64,000 nt of DNA from an uncultured Desulfovibrio sp. (GTDB lineage: Bacteria; Desulfobacterota; Desulfovibrionia; Desulfovibrionales; Desulfovibrionaceae): positions 145,296 to 209,295 of the forward strand of contig NZ_CAJUBO010000002.1 of NCBI RefSeq assembly GCF_910584445.1. The letters are read 5' to 3'. Positions 53,660 to 63,351 of the stretch are shown here, in pieces. The notes below the pieces were generated by a model. That model made no database searches and was not told the origin of the DNA. It saw nothing but the letters and a program-made list of their open reading frames with translations. Each line of letters starts with the position of its first letter. Within the stretch, counting starts at the first letter, position 1. The position numbers and the translations under genes were made by a program.

Positions 53660-55318
53660 CTATGCTCCCGTGTCTCCTTCCTTGAGCAGTTTTTCCAGAA
53701 AGTCGATGGCGTCCTTTTGCAGGGCGCACAGGTAGTCCTGCCCCTTGAAGCTTTCCGTATAGACCTTGCAGATGGCTTCCGTTCCGGAAGGCCGCACGGC
53801 AAACCAGCCGTCCGCGCTGCTTACCTTGACGCCGCCGATGGGCGCGTCATTGCCGGGAGCGCGCGTGATGACGCTCGTCACAGGCGAGCCGCCCAGAGTC
53901 TTCAGCGTCACCTGATCGGGCGTGAGCGCCTTGAGCAGAGCGCGCGTCCTGTCATCGGCCGGGGCGTCCAGGCGTTGATAGACCGGGTCGCCCAAGCTCT
54001 TCGTCAGGTCTTTATAGATGTCGCTCGGCGACTTGCCGTCTCTCGCCATGATTTCCGCCGCCAGCAGGCACATGAGCGGGCCGTCCTTGTCCGTGCTCCA
54101 CGGGGCGCCGTCAAAGCAGAGGAAGGAGGCTCCGGCGCTCTCCTCGCAGCCCATGCCGCAACGGCCATTGAACAGATAGGGCACAAACCATTTGAAGCCC
54201 ACCGGCACCTCCACCACAGGGCGTCCAAGCTGACCGCCCACGCGGTCGAGCATGGCGCTGGTGACCACGGTCTTGCCGATGCCGCGGTCCGCCGGCCAGT
54301 CGGCGCGGGTGCGGAAGAGATGCCACGCGGCCACCGTGAGGAAGTGGTTGGGGTTCATCAATTCCTGCCGGGTGACGATGCCGTGCCGGTCGGAATCCGG
54401 GTCGCAGGCAAAGGCCAGGTCGAAATCGTTCCGCATTTCCAGCAGGCGGTTCATGGCATAGGGGGAGGAGCAGTCCATGCGGATCTGTCCGTCCTTGTCA
54501 CAGGGCACGAAACGGAAGGTGGGGTCCACCTCCCGGTTCACCACGGTGAGGTCCAGGCCATAGGTCTCGGCAATAGGCTCCCACAGGGGCAGGCTCGCGC
54601 CGCCCAGCGGGTCCACGCCCAGCTTGAGTCCTGAAGCCGCGATGGCTTTCATGTCGAGCACCCTGGGAAGGTCTTCCACATAGGCGCGGGTAAAATCGAA
54701 TTCCTCCACCAGCGGCGATTTTCTGGCCTCGCGCAAATGGACGAGCCTGACAGCGCGGTTGCCCGCCTCAAGATACTCGTTGGCGCATTTTTCTATCCAG
54801 GCAGTGACGTCGGTTTCCGCCGGGCCGCCATGGGGCGGATTGTATTTGAAGCCGCCGTCACGGGGCGGATTGTGCGAAGGCGTGATGATGATGCCGTCCG
54901 CCAGGCCGCGCTCCCGCCCGGCATTCCAGCGCAGAATGGCGTGCGAAACGGCAGGAGTGGCCGTATAGGCGCCATCCCTGGAGATGCGGACATGGACGCC
55001 GTTGGCGACCAGCACCTCAAGAGCCGAGCGGAAGGCCGCTTCCGAAAGCGCATGGGTATCCCCGCCAAGAAACAGGGGACCATCAATGCCCTTGGCCGCG
55101 CGATAATCGCAGACGGCCTGCGTGATGGCGTAGATGTGCTCCTCATTGAAGGTATGGAGCAGCGAGGAGCCGCGATGCCCCGAGGTGCCGAAAGAGACAC
55201 GTTGTCCCGGGACCTTGGGGTTGGGAAATTCCGTGTAGTAGGCGCTCATCAATGCGGGGATGCGTTCGAGCTTTTCGGGCGCGGGCAGATGACCGGCATC
55301 GCAATGCACAACAGGCAT
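53660..55318 (-). CDS. pgm: Phosphoglucomutase (alpha-D-glucose type)
   Basis: 552 aa. Interconverts glucose 1- and 6-phosphate. Catalytic Ser148 in PSHNPP, the metal loop DPDSDRHG, the sugar loop GCEESAGAS and the phosphate-binding VRPSGTEAICK near the C-terminus are present. GGAGG lies 6 bases before the ATG. Alone, with its own terminator. Confidence 0.95.
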   Translation of the reverse strand: MPVVHCDAGHLPAPEKLERIPALMSAYYTEFPNPKVPGQRVSFGTSGHRGSSLLHTFNEEHIYAITQAVCDYRAAKGIDGPLFLGGDTHALSEAAFRSALEVLVANGVHVRISRDGAYTATPAVSHAILRWNAGRERGLADGIIITPSHNPPRDGGFKYNPPHGGPAETDVTAWIEKCANEYLEAGNRAVRLVHLREARKSPLVEEFDFTRAYVEDLPRVLDMKAIAASGLKLGVDPLGGASLPLWEPIAETYGLDLTVVNREVDPTFRFVPCDKDGQIRMDCSSPYAMNRLLEMRNDFDLAFACDPDSDRHGIVTRQELMNPNHFLTVAAWHLFRTRADWPADRGIGKTVVTSAMLDRVGGQLGRPVVEVPVGFKWFVPYLFNGRCGMGCEESAGASFLCFDGAPWSTDKDGPLMCLLAAEIMARDGKSPSDIYKDLTKSLGDPVYQRLDAPADDRTRALLKALTPDQVTLKTLGGSPVTSVITRAPGNDAPIGGVKVSSADGWFAVRPSGTEAICKVYTESFKGQDYLCALQKDAIDFLEKLLKEGDTGA

Positions 55319-55396
55319 AGGCTACCTCCAGCGTGGATGATGCGAAACTCTACGATGGAACGCCCACGGCCGCAAGGGGCAGCGGGGCACGGACCA

Positions 55397-55431
55397 CCGC
55401 AAAGGGCCGCCCATGAGGCGGCCCTTTGCGG
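55397..55431 (-). terminator. Palindrome after degP
   Basis: A 15-bp perfect inverted repeat (CCGCAAAGGGCCGCC) with a 5-base loop lies 29 bp past the degP stop on the minus strand. No T-run follows, so it may terminate transcription by structure alone or protect the 3' end. Confidence 0.6.
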
Positions 55432-55459
55432 GAGTATCCTGTCCGTACGCCTGGTCAGG

Positions 55460-56898
<1,439 letters not shown>

Positions 56899-56902
<4 letters not shown>

Positions 56903-58395
56903 GAACGCTCCTTGGAAGATTTTTGCATCGCTTTTTGCAAAGCTTGTGCCATAATCCCCATCGAAGGGGCGCCACTGACGGCATGCTGCTTCCAGGAACC
57001 GCCGGCGCCCTTGGCGCCCGCGCCGTCCGCCGCTGCCGCCTGAGGCTCGACGCCTTCAGGCGCCAGGCTGATGCGGCGCGCGCCGCTGTCAATATTTTGG
57101 ACCACAAGGGTCACACTGTCACCCTTGTCCAATTTGGCGAGTTCGGATTTCTTGCTGCTCTTGATCACGCCGGCCGGCAAAAGGCCGGTGATGCCCGGCG
57201 CAAGACAGACAAAAAGGCCGTACTGGCTGCGGCTCTCCACCGTGCCGGTGACCGTGGCGCCAACGGGGAAACGCTGTTCGGCATCCTGCCACGGGTCGCC
57301 CTCGGCATCGCGCAGGCTCAGGGCGATACGGCGCGTCCCGGGGTTCACGTCCTTGATCTTGACGGAGACCTCATCGCCGACAGAAAGCACTTCCTCCGGC
57401 TTGTTCACGCGTTTGGCCCAGGACATCTCGGAAATATGGATCAGGCCCTCCACTCCGGGCAGCAGCTCCACAAATGCGCCAAAGGGAGCGAGGCGACGCA
57501 CCTTGCCCTGCACGATGCTCCCGGTTTCGAGCCTGGCCGGGGCATCGAGCCAGGGATCGCCCTCGGCCTGCTTGCGGGAGAGCGAGATACGCGTCTGTCC
57601 CTTTTCATTGGTACTGATGCCCAGCACCTTGGCGCGGACCGGATCGCCAACGGAAACCGCCTCATCCGCGGCGCCCACGCGCGACCAGGAGAGTTCCGAG
57701 AGATGGATCATGCCTTCAACCGCCGGGGCCAGCTCCACAAAGGCGCCGAAAGGCGCAAGCCGTGTGACGCGCCCTTCCACCATGTCGCCTTCCTTCAGAC
57801 TTTCAAGGAGCTTGTCCAGATTCTCGCGCCGTTCCCGGTCAAGAAGCGCCCGGCGCGAGACCACGATATTGCGGCCCCGGTTTTCCACCCTGGTGACGAG
57901 GAACTGGAGTGTACGGCCCACCGGCGTGTCCGCATCCCCAAAGGTCGCTTCCATCTGGCTGCCGGGACAGAAGGCCGTTTTGCCAAGGACCTCCACAAGG
58001 TAGCCGCCCTTGCAGGTGCCGCTGACGCGGCCTTCCACCGGAACCCCGGAATCCCTCGCCTCTTCCAGCGCGGCCACGCCGCTGCCGCTCATGGAACGGG
58101 ACAGGACGATCCCCTGCGGAGTGGCCGCCACGACCCAGGCCTCCACGGTGTCACCGGGGCCGGCGATCTCCTTTCCGTCGGCATCAAGAAGATCCTTGCG
58201 GTCCATGATGCCGTCTTCCTTGAGACCCACGTCGATGAAAACGTTCTCGCCCGTGATGGCGATGACGGTGCCGCTGATTTTCTGCCCCGGCTGCGCGTGT
58301 CCGGACGAGGCTTCGTCATGCGCCGCCAGAAGCGCGGCAAAATCTTCGGGACCGTCTTCCGCCGCGGAGGTGTTCCGCTGTTCCTCTGTTGTCAT
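56899..58395 (-). CDS. S1-domain RNA-binding protein (ribosomal protein S1-like)
   Basis: 498 aa with about five S1 OB-fold repeats: starts at about residues 38, 110, 205, 290 and 375 (for instance GDMVEGRVTRLAPFGAFVEL and GSIVQGKVRRLAPFGAFVEL, near duplicates). ATG 58395 follows AGGAG. A ribosome-bound S1 or a tex-like RNA-binding factor; the ending GGSWKQHAVSGAPSMG is unusual. degP follows with 4-bp overlap. The shift to AT-rich DNA begins about 165 bp upstream of it. Confidence 0.85.
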
Positions 58396-58634
58396 ATGGT
58401 ACGCTCCTTGAAACTCGAAATGGCAGTGTGAAGACGCCAAGAATACCGCATCTTGCAGGGAAAAACAATGGAGGCGGCGCATGCGCGCCGCGGCCCTGCG
58501 GGGCGAAGCGGGAAGAAACCTGCGGGGGAATACGGCAGGTTGCGAAAATTTTGGCCTTTGGGGAGCAATGTGGGGCTGTTAACCTATTGTAAAGTAACAC
58601 TTAATTTAAAAATTCGTAACAGAAGATTTAAAAA

Positions 58635-59279
58635 TTAATTTTTCAAAATTATATGAATTTCATTTTTTACTCTTTCCATATTACTGTCTGTTAAAATCGG
58701 GATTAAGCTTTTAATTTCTTTTATACTTTTATCCCACCATCTTAACTCTAACATTAATTTTATCAGTTCATCATCAAATCTTTTTCTTATAACTTTAGCA
58801 GGATTCCCCGCAACGATTGTATACGGCTCAACATTTTTTGAAATAACACTGTTTAATCCTATTATTACTCCGTCTCCAATATGAACTCCCGGCAGAATGG
58901 TTACATTTTGTCCGATCCAAACATCATTCCCTACGATAGTATCACCTTTTAATGGCATTTTTGATAATGGCGGTATCTCTTGTTCCCATCCTTTAAAAAT
59001 GTAAAACGGATAGGTAGAAACACTATTCATCTGATGATTTGCACCATTCATTATAAAATTAACCCCTGCAGCAATTTGACAGAACTTGCCTATAATTAAT
59101 TTATCACCATTAAAGTCATAATGATGAGTCACATGTGCCTCAAAATCAACATCTGCGAAATATGTATAATCTCCGACTATAATGTTAGGATTCTTAATTG
59201 TTGGTTTTACATAAATCATATTCTCAAGATTTTGTATAGGATTTATTATATTTGGATTTGGAATATTATCATTTTGCAT
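58635..59279 (-). CDS. Hexapeptide-repeat acetyltransferase, Vat/CatB-like
   Basis: 214 aa. Left-handed beta-helix xenobiotic acetyltransferase: the catalytic His sits in NGANHQMNS, and the repeats (PLKGDTIVGNDVWIGQNVTI, LPGVHIGDGVIIGLNSVISK) end with AGNPAKVIRKRF. In this class Vat enzymes acetylate streptogramin A and CatB enzymes chloramphenicol; which substrate, if any antibiotic, cannot be told. Strongly AT-rich codons against a GC-rich genome mark it as acquired. Confidence 0.9.
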   Translation of the reverse strand: MQNDNIPNPNIINPIQNLENMIYVKPTIKNPNIIVGDYTYFADVDFEAHVTHHYDFNGDKLIIGKFCQIAAGVNFIMNGANHQMNSVSTYPFYIFKGWEQEIPPLSKMPLKGDTIVGNDVWIGQNVTILPGVHIGDGVIIGLNSVISKNVEPYTIVAGNPAKVIRKRFDDELIKLMLELRWWDKSIKEIKSLIPILTDSNMERVKNEIHIILKN

Positions 59280-59428
59280 AAAGTTATAGCTCCTTTGAGA
59301 TTATATTAGCATAAAAGATTTAGTTTTATTCTTCTATTTAAGTAAATGTTTAATATTTTCAAATTATATGTTATTTTGTAGCGATTTCCAAACTTATTAT
59401 TGTCATTAGTATCTTGCGGAAAAGCTTC

Positions 59429-59563
59429 TTAACTTGGTTTATCATCAGCGAACAACTTACACCATACCATAGGTGCATAAGATCCTTCTTCAGAATATAT
59501 GACTGTCATGGGAGGACCACCAGACTTGAGATAAACAATATTGCCGGTTTTAAATTTAAACAT
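59429..59563 (-). CDS. DUF2158/YodC-like small protein, 44 aa
   Basis: Too short for usual gene calling. ATG 59563 with AAGGAG 8 bases upstream; the product begins MFKFKTGNIVYLKSGGPPM and ends with a Trp/Cys segment (MVWCKLFADD). The VYLKSGGPxMTV core is the DUF2158/YodC-type signature. Function unknown. It is in the AT-rich island between the acetyltransferase and the small secreted proteins. Confidence 0.75.
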   Translation of the reverse strand: MFKFKTGNIVYLKSGGPPMTVIYSEEGSYAPMVWCKLFADDKPS

Positions 59564-59596
59564 GACATTCTCCTTCCTGTTTGCGAGTTTTTATTT

Positions 59597-59839
59597 TCAC
59601 CCCTTGCATATCCTGCAGGCCCGGAAACCGGCCTTCTGTGCCTCACCCGCTGATTTGAATACCATCGTGCAGTTCTTGCAGTTGAAATAACGGCATCCGG
59701 CGTTGTGGTAGATACGGGACTGGACATTGCCCCGGAACATTCCTGCCGCATCGGCAGCGGCCAAAGGAATGAGGAGCAGCGAAACAATAAGACATCCCGC
59801 CCCCAGAATTTTTTGCCAGCTACCTTTCCGCATCACCAT
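59597..59839 (-). CDS. Secreted cysteine-rich protein, Ada-type metal-binding-like
   Basis: 80 aa. Signal peptide (ILGAGCLIVSLLLIPLAAADA), then HNAGCRYFNCKNCTMVFKSA and AGFRACRICKG, a CxxxxCxxC and CxxC arrangement like the metal-binding domain of Ada. Follows the 119-aa gene closely. Could be a periplasmic metal or redox-linked protein; inference only. ATG 59839 or 59833. Confidence 0.7.
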   Translation of the reverse strand: MVMRKGSWQKILGAGCLIVSLLLIPLAAADAAGMFRGNVQSRIYHNAGCRYFNCKNCTMVFKSAGEAQKAGFRACRICKG

Positions 59840-59841
59840 CC

Positions 59842-60201
59842 CTATCCCTGAAGTTGCAGAATCCGCACCGTGGGCTTGCCGTTCTCAAAATTCGTGGTGC
59901 CCCAGGCGCCATTGCCGATCTTGTGGTGGGGCGGATACCACATGATGAACACATTCTGAAAGCCATTCCCGCCATTTTCCTCAAAGACCTTGCGCCCCAG
60001 TGTCGCCAGCATGGCTTCATCCACCGGGGCTTGCAGCACGCAGTCGATGGAGAGTTTCATGCCGGGCACCTTGCTCACCACCGTGGCCTTGTCGGCTGGA
60101 AGATTTCCTGTCGCCTGCACCGTCTGCACGCCCAATAAGACCGTGGTGCATACGAACATCACAAGAAGCGCAACAATGCACAACTGAGATTTTTTCAGCA
60201 C
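59842..60201 (-). CDS. Secreted protein of unknown function, 119 aa
   Basis: Signal peptide LCIVALLVMFVCTTVLLG. Mature part contains GNGFQNVFIMWYPPHHKIGN and ends FENGKPTVRILQLQG. Begins with GTG at 60201, overlapping the integrase fragment's stop. No named domain. Next gene is the cysteine-rich protein. Confidence 0.6.
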   Translation of the reverse strand: MLKKSQLCIVALLVMFVCTTVLLGVQTVQATGNLPADKATVVSKVPGMKLSIDCVLQAPVDEAMLATLGRKVFEENGGNGFQNVFIMWYPPHHKIGNGAWGTTNFENGKPTVRILQLQG

Positions 60202-60371
60202 GGATACACGCCAAAGCTCAAAAATTTCTGCTTGCCCTCAAATCTGTAGGCAAGTCGCCACAATTTGCTGCCGGTGGCCGTCACATGCAGGCACAGGCCG
60301 CCGCCGTCAGAAAGTTTTTGCACCTTGCCGTTGGCCTTGGCATTCCGCACAGCGGCATCAGAAAGTTTCAT
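60195..60371 (-). pseudogene. Second integrase N-terminal fragment
   Basis: 58 aa: MKLSDAAVRNAKANGKVQKL, GGGLCLHVTATGSKLWRLAY and FEGKQKFLSFGVYPC, then stop. This is the DUF4102 domain of a P4-type integrase, ending at the GVYP position where the core-binding domain should start. A hairpin and a tRNA-like sequence lie upstream of its start, as for an integrase adjacent to its attachment site. Confidence 0.8.
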
Positions 60372-60573
60372 GTTGCTATCCTCCAAAACTGTCCAGAAGT
60401 GTGCAGCGAAAACCAGAAAAATCCACCTCCATCCAGTTGAATTCAAAGAAGATTTGTAGCCTGCTGGTATTTCGCCGTGCCGAAATGGCGTCGTGGTATT
60501 GGTACCTGCGAATCTACCAACGATTTTTGAGGATGTCCACGTGGGTACTTGGATTTTGGTGGACAAAAAGAGA

Positions 60574-60609
60574 AGGCCGAAACCACGTTTTTCTTAGTGA
60601 TTTCGGCCT
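60574..60609. terminator. Hairpin upstream of the integrase fragment
   Basis: AGGCCGAAA at 60574 pairs with TTTCGGCCT at 60601; loop contains CCACGTTTTTC, the same core as the metG-downstream hairpin. Lies between the tRNA-like 3' end and the integrase start on the minus strand. Confidence 0.6.
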
Positions 60610-60635
60610 GCTATGGACTATTTTGGACTTCTTGT

Positions 60636-60653
60636 TGGTGCGAAGGGGAGACC
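60636..60653 (-). other. tRNA 3'-end-like sequence, possible att site
   Basis: On the minus strand, 18 bases read GGTCTCCCCTTCGCACCA, which look like the T-arm and acceptor end with CCA of a tRNA such as tRNA-Leu; the rest of the tRNA is absent. It lies 265 bp upstream of the integrase fragment in the correct orientation, so it may be an attachment-site copy. Confidence 0.45.
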
Positions 60654-61237
60654 CAATCGCAAGGTTTATCACGCTGAAATCAAAAATAAACTATGTGGAT
60701 GAGTTTGTAAATACCGTTCTAAATACCGTCAACAGTTTTTTGTGGATAGCATGGTGGACTTATTGAAGAAATTTCTTTGGGTTTGCGGTCTGCAAATTGG
60801 AAGTCAATACTAATAAATTCAAATAGTTATTGAGTCCAAAATTGACGCTGGGAAGATGTGTTATCAGTTCAATTCCTCTACCAAGAACCTAAATAAAAAA
60901 TTTTCTCCAAATATCCCCATTGTTATCTAATAATTAATTCTCGAATCGCTAATCGGTCTGACATACAAAAAGGTATCCACGATTCAAAATTAGACCCTAA
61001 CAGAAGCGCCTCCGTAACTAAATCAATGGGGAAAGCAAACGAAAATAAGAAAAATGTTTTACTATATAATTATTGTATATTCAGAAGGATGGGCCATGAA
61101 ATTTACTTAGGACGACTCCAAGGCCGTGCGAGACAAAAAGAAGCACAGGGTAGCTTTTAAGACACGAAAAAGTTTTTTGAGGATTGCGAAGCGCTGAGGA
61201 TTTTTGATCGTGCCCATATAAATTAATAGAGAGCGGC
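60654..61237. other. AT-rich stretch without visible gene
   Basis: No supported coding frame; several AT-rich runs (for example 61040-61080). A tiny frame near 61096 with a good ribosome-binding site ends after four codons. Confidence 0.4.
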
Positions 61238-61516
61238 TTAGCGCAGCCATATAGATAAAAACGTCAAGATCGAACCGACTGACGCACAAACAGCGGCAAC
61301 GCCATTTAACCATGCTGAAAGAGAAAAACATTTTTTATCATCATTAATACTCCAGACTAAGCTGAGAATTTTTTCCCATAAGCTTAAGTTTGTGAAAATG
61401 GGACCACCGATAGCACCGGAAATAGTTATCTGTACTCTTGCAGCCCGGAACCAATAGAAGGCTGAAAAAAGAAAGGCTACGCATGCGGACCTTTCCAGAT
61501 AATTCAAGTAGTCCAT
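61238..61516 (-). CDS. Small membrane protein, 92 aa
   Basis: Two or three hydrophobic spans (ACVAFLFSAFYWF near the N-terminus, and a C-terminal ASVGSILTFLSIWL). AAAAAGG lies 7 bases before the ATG at 61516. AT-rich. Follows the nucleotidyltransferase gene after 117 bp on the same strand; a link with the CBASS pair is possible but unproven. Function unknown. Confidence 0.6.
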   Translation of the reverse strand: MDYLNYLERSACVAFLFSAFYWFRAARVQITISGAIGGPIFTNLSLWEKILSLVWSINDDKKCFSLSAWLNGVAAVCASVGSILTFLSIWLR

Positions 61517-61632
61517 TTTATAACCTTTTTATCATCTTGTATTAAGTGTTAGTTAAGGAAAGACATGTTTCCAGACGCATTGTCATATATAAAAATTAGA
61601 AAGTGAATATTGTGATGAGCTATATTTTAATT

Positions 61633-62676
61633 TCATGTTGAATGATTGATTGCTTGTAAAATCCTACATAAATTTTCCTCAAGTATTTGCAATGAATGCA
61701 TTTTATGCGGTAAATCAAATATAATTCTTGATTGATCGGGTACACGTAAAAGTGAAAATTGACTTTGATGGCTTATTATATACTTGAGATAATCATATAG
61801 GCACTTCGCTAGAGAAAACTCATTATTCGTATCTATGCGTATAAAATTAGGAATGAATTCTGGAATATAATAAACAAATGATGTTATATCAAAGCTAGAT
61901 AGGGTAATAGTTGAGCTATCTGGTATATCTGCTTTTATATTTTTTAAAAGACGAATACATTTCCCTATCTTATCATTATAAATTAAATTTTTTCTACTCA
62001 CTAAGCCGATATGCTTAAAAGGATAGTTTTGTATGAGCTTGGATTCCTGCTCTTTCAATATGGTAACCCCTTTCTCTTCATCAATTCCAGTACGTTGATA
62101 TTCTATTGTATGGTACCAGCAAGCAGGAACAATATCTACATTAACAGGTAAACAATTTGACACCTTAATAGATTTATCATTGCGCCTAAAAGAATACTTC
62201 CTTTTTATAAATAGATCTGTAACTCTATTTTTTATATTTAGTATTATTTCATTAATACTGACTCCAATACGTGTATACCTAGATTTATATATTTCTTCAG
62301 GAACATAAAGTTTTTCAGAATGGATGAATAATATGTCTAAATCACTTGAACTCCTGATATGAATATTTAAAGGTACAGATCCTTGAAAATAAAATACTAA
62401 TGGTAACCCAATTGAACAAATAATATCACTGGAAAAAATTTCTCCTTGTTTACACAAAAAAATTGTACTCGATGCTGGGATTGGTTGCATTGCACTCAAA
62501 ATATATCTAAGTCCATCATTTGAGATGGAACTTGTAATACTTTCATATAGTGGATCATATTTAACACCAAAATTTTCAACAGATGGAGTCCCATCAATAG
62601 GCATTCTTCTATCATGCAGCGCTTCCAAAGACTCCTGCAAATTTATCAAGTTGTTCTTAGTTATACTCTTATCCAT
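61633..62676 (-). CDS. CD-NTase-like nucleotidyltransferase (probable CBASS synthase)
   Basis: 347 aa. The nucleotidyltransferase active site reads GS at 99-100, S111-D112-L-D114-I (two metal-binding Asp) and D181 in VNVDIVPAC, the cGAS/OAS/DncV layout GS-x11-DxD...D. Helical C-terminal half. It overlaps the upstream two-TM beta-barrel gene by 16 bp. In bacteria this pairing is the core of CBASS, where such an enzyme makes a cyclic oligonucleotide on phage infection. Alternative: another minimal NTase such as an antitoxin or tRNA-modifying type; the neighbour argues for CBASS. Confidence 0.8.
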   Translation of the reverse strand: MDKSITKNNLINLQESLEALHDRRMPIDGTPSVENFGVKYDPLYESITSSISNDGLRYILSAMQPIPASSTIFLCKQGEIFSSDIICSIGLPLVFYFQGSVPLNIHIRSSSDLDILFIHSEKLYVPEEIYKSRYTRIGVSINEIILNIKNRVTDLFIKRKYSFRRNDKSIKVSNCLPVNVDIVPACWYHTIEYQRTGIDEEKGVTILKEQESKLIQNYPFKHIGLVSRKNLIYNDKIGKCIRLLKNIKADIPDSSTITLSSFDITSFVYYIPEFIPNFIRIDTNNEFSLAKCLYDYLKYIISHQSQFSLLRVPDQSRIIFDLPHKMHSLQILEENLCRILQAINHST

Positions 62677-63308
62677 TTCATTGTCCCATAGGATAAGCGA
62701 TCTTTCGGATTTGTAAAATATTCCCCAGCGCCAAAGGTCAAACTTTCAGAAAAAGTAATTCTACATATGCCCTCATGACCTCGCATATCTACAAATGCCC
62801 CTGGAATTGTTACATTTTTGTAGGCATAAAGTAATTGACAAGATTTGTTATCAATTACCTCTATTTGTGCCATAAAGCTTTCTGAATTAGATTTGTCAGT
62901 CGATAAAGAGATAAGAATACTATTCCATTTTTGGATTATTGTAACACTACCTTCCCATGAATATTGACGTTCTATGCCCCTACATCCAGTTCTTTGTGAT
63001 TCAGATGGAGACTTTTTATAAGTATTTCCTTCACATTTCCATCTGCCAGATATATTGGGAACATTCCATATTTTATTTAGAAATCGTATTTTCCACATAT
63101 AATTATTATATATCATAAATAATAATCCAAATACACAGCTAAATGTAATGGGCACTAGTATATATCCTTCAACCAGTGATGTCATATCTATAAACATTCC
63201 TATAATAAATTTTAAAAAAATATAAATAAAATTTGATAAAATACAAACAAACATCACAGTTTTTGTTCTGCTTATTCCTCTTATCGTATATCCATGAGGA
63301 GTTGCCAT
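62661..63308 (-). CDS. cap15: Cap15-like two-TM beta-barrel CBASS effector
   Basis: 215 aa. TM1 about residues 18-40 and TM2 about 47-67, then a beta-rich domain from residue 82 (WNVPNISGRWKCEG through TFGAGEYF) with the NISGRW start of the Cap15/S-beta-R domain. Cap15 effectors bind a cyclic dinucleotide and disrupt the inner membrane. Start at the second ATG (63308), since AGGAG at 6 bases fits it and the first ATG lies within that site. Overlaps the nucleotidyltransferase gene by 16 bp. AT-rich, imported. Confidence 0.75.
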   Translation of the reverse strand: MATPHGYTIRGISRTKTVMFVCILSNFIYIFLKFIIGMFIDMTSLVEGYILVPITFSCVFGLLFMIYNNYMWKIRFLNKIWNVPNISGRWKCEGNTYKKSPSESQRTGCRGIERQYSWEGSVTIIQKWNSILISLSTDKSNSESFMAQIEVIDNKSCQLLYAYKNVTIPGAFVDMRGHEGICRITFSESLTFGAGEYFTNPKDRLSYGTMKWIRV

Positions 63309-63351
63309 ATACATCTCCTGAAATTAATAATCATTACTCAAATAAAATTTC

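Noticed and set aside
61096..61200. Small plus-strand frame after AGAAGGATGGGCC with an in-frame TAG after four codons
   Set aside because: The continuation after TAG reads DDSKAVRDKKKHRVAFKTRK, which looks coding-like, but a readthrough or pyrrolysine reading has no support, and no homologue is recognised.
61107..61331. 74-codon minus-strand frame overlapping the 92-aa membrane gene
   Set aside because: No start site and inconsistent with the better-supported frame at 61238-61516.
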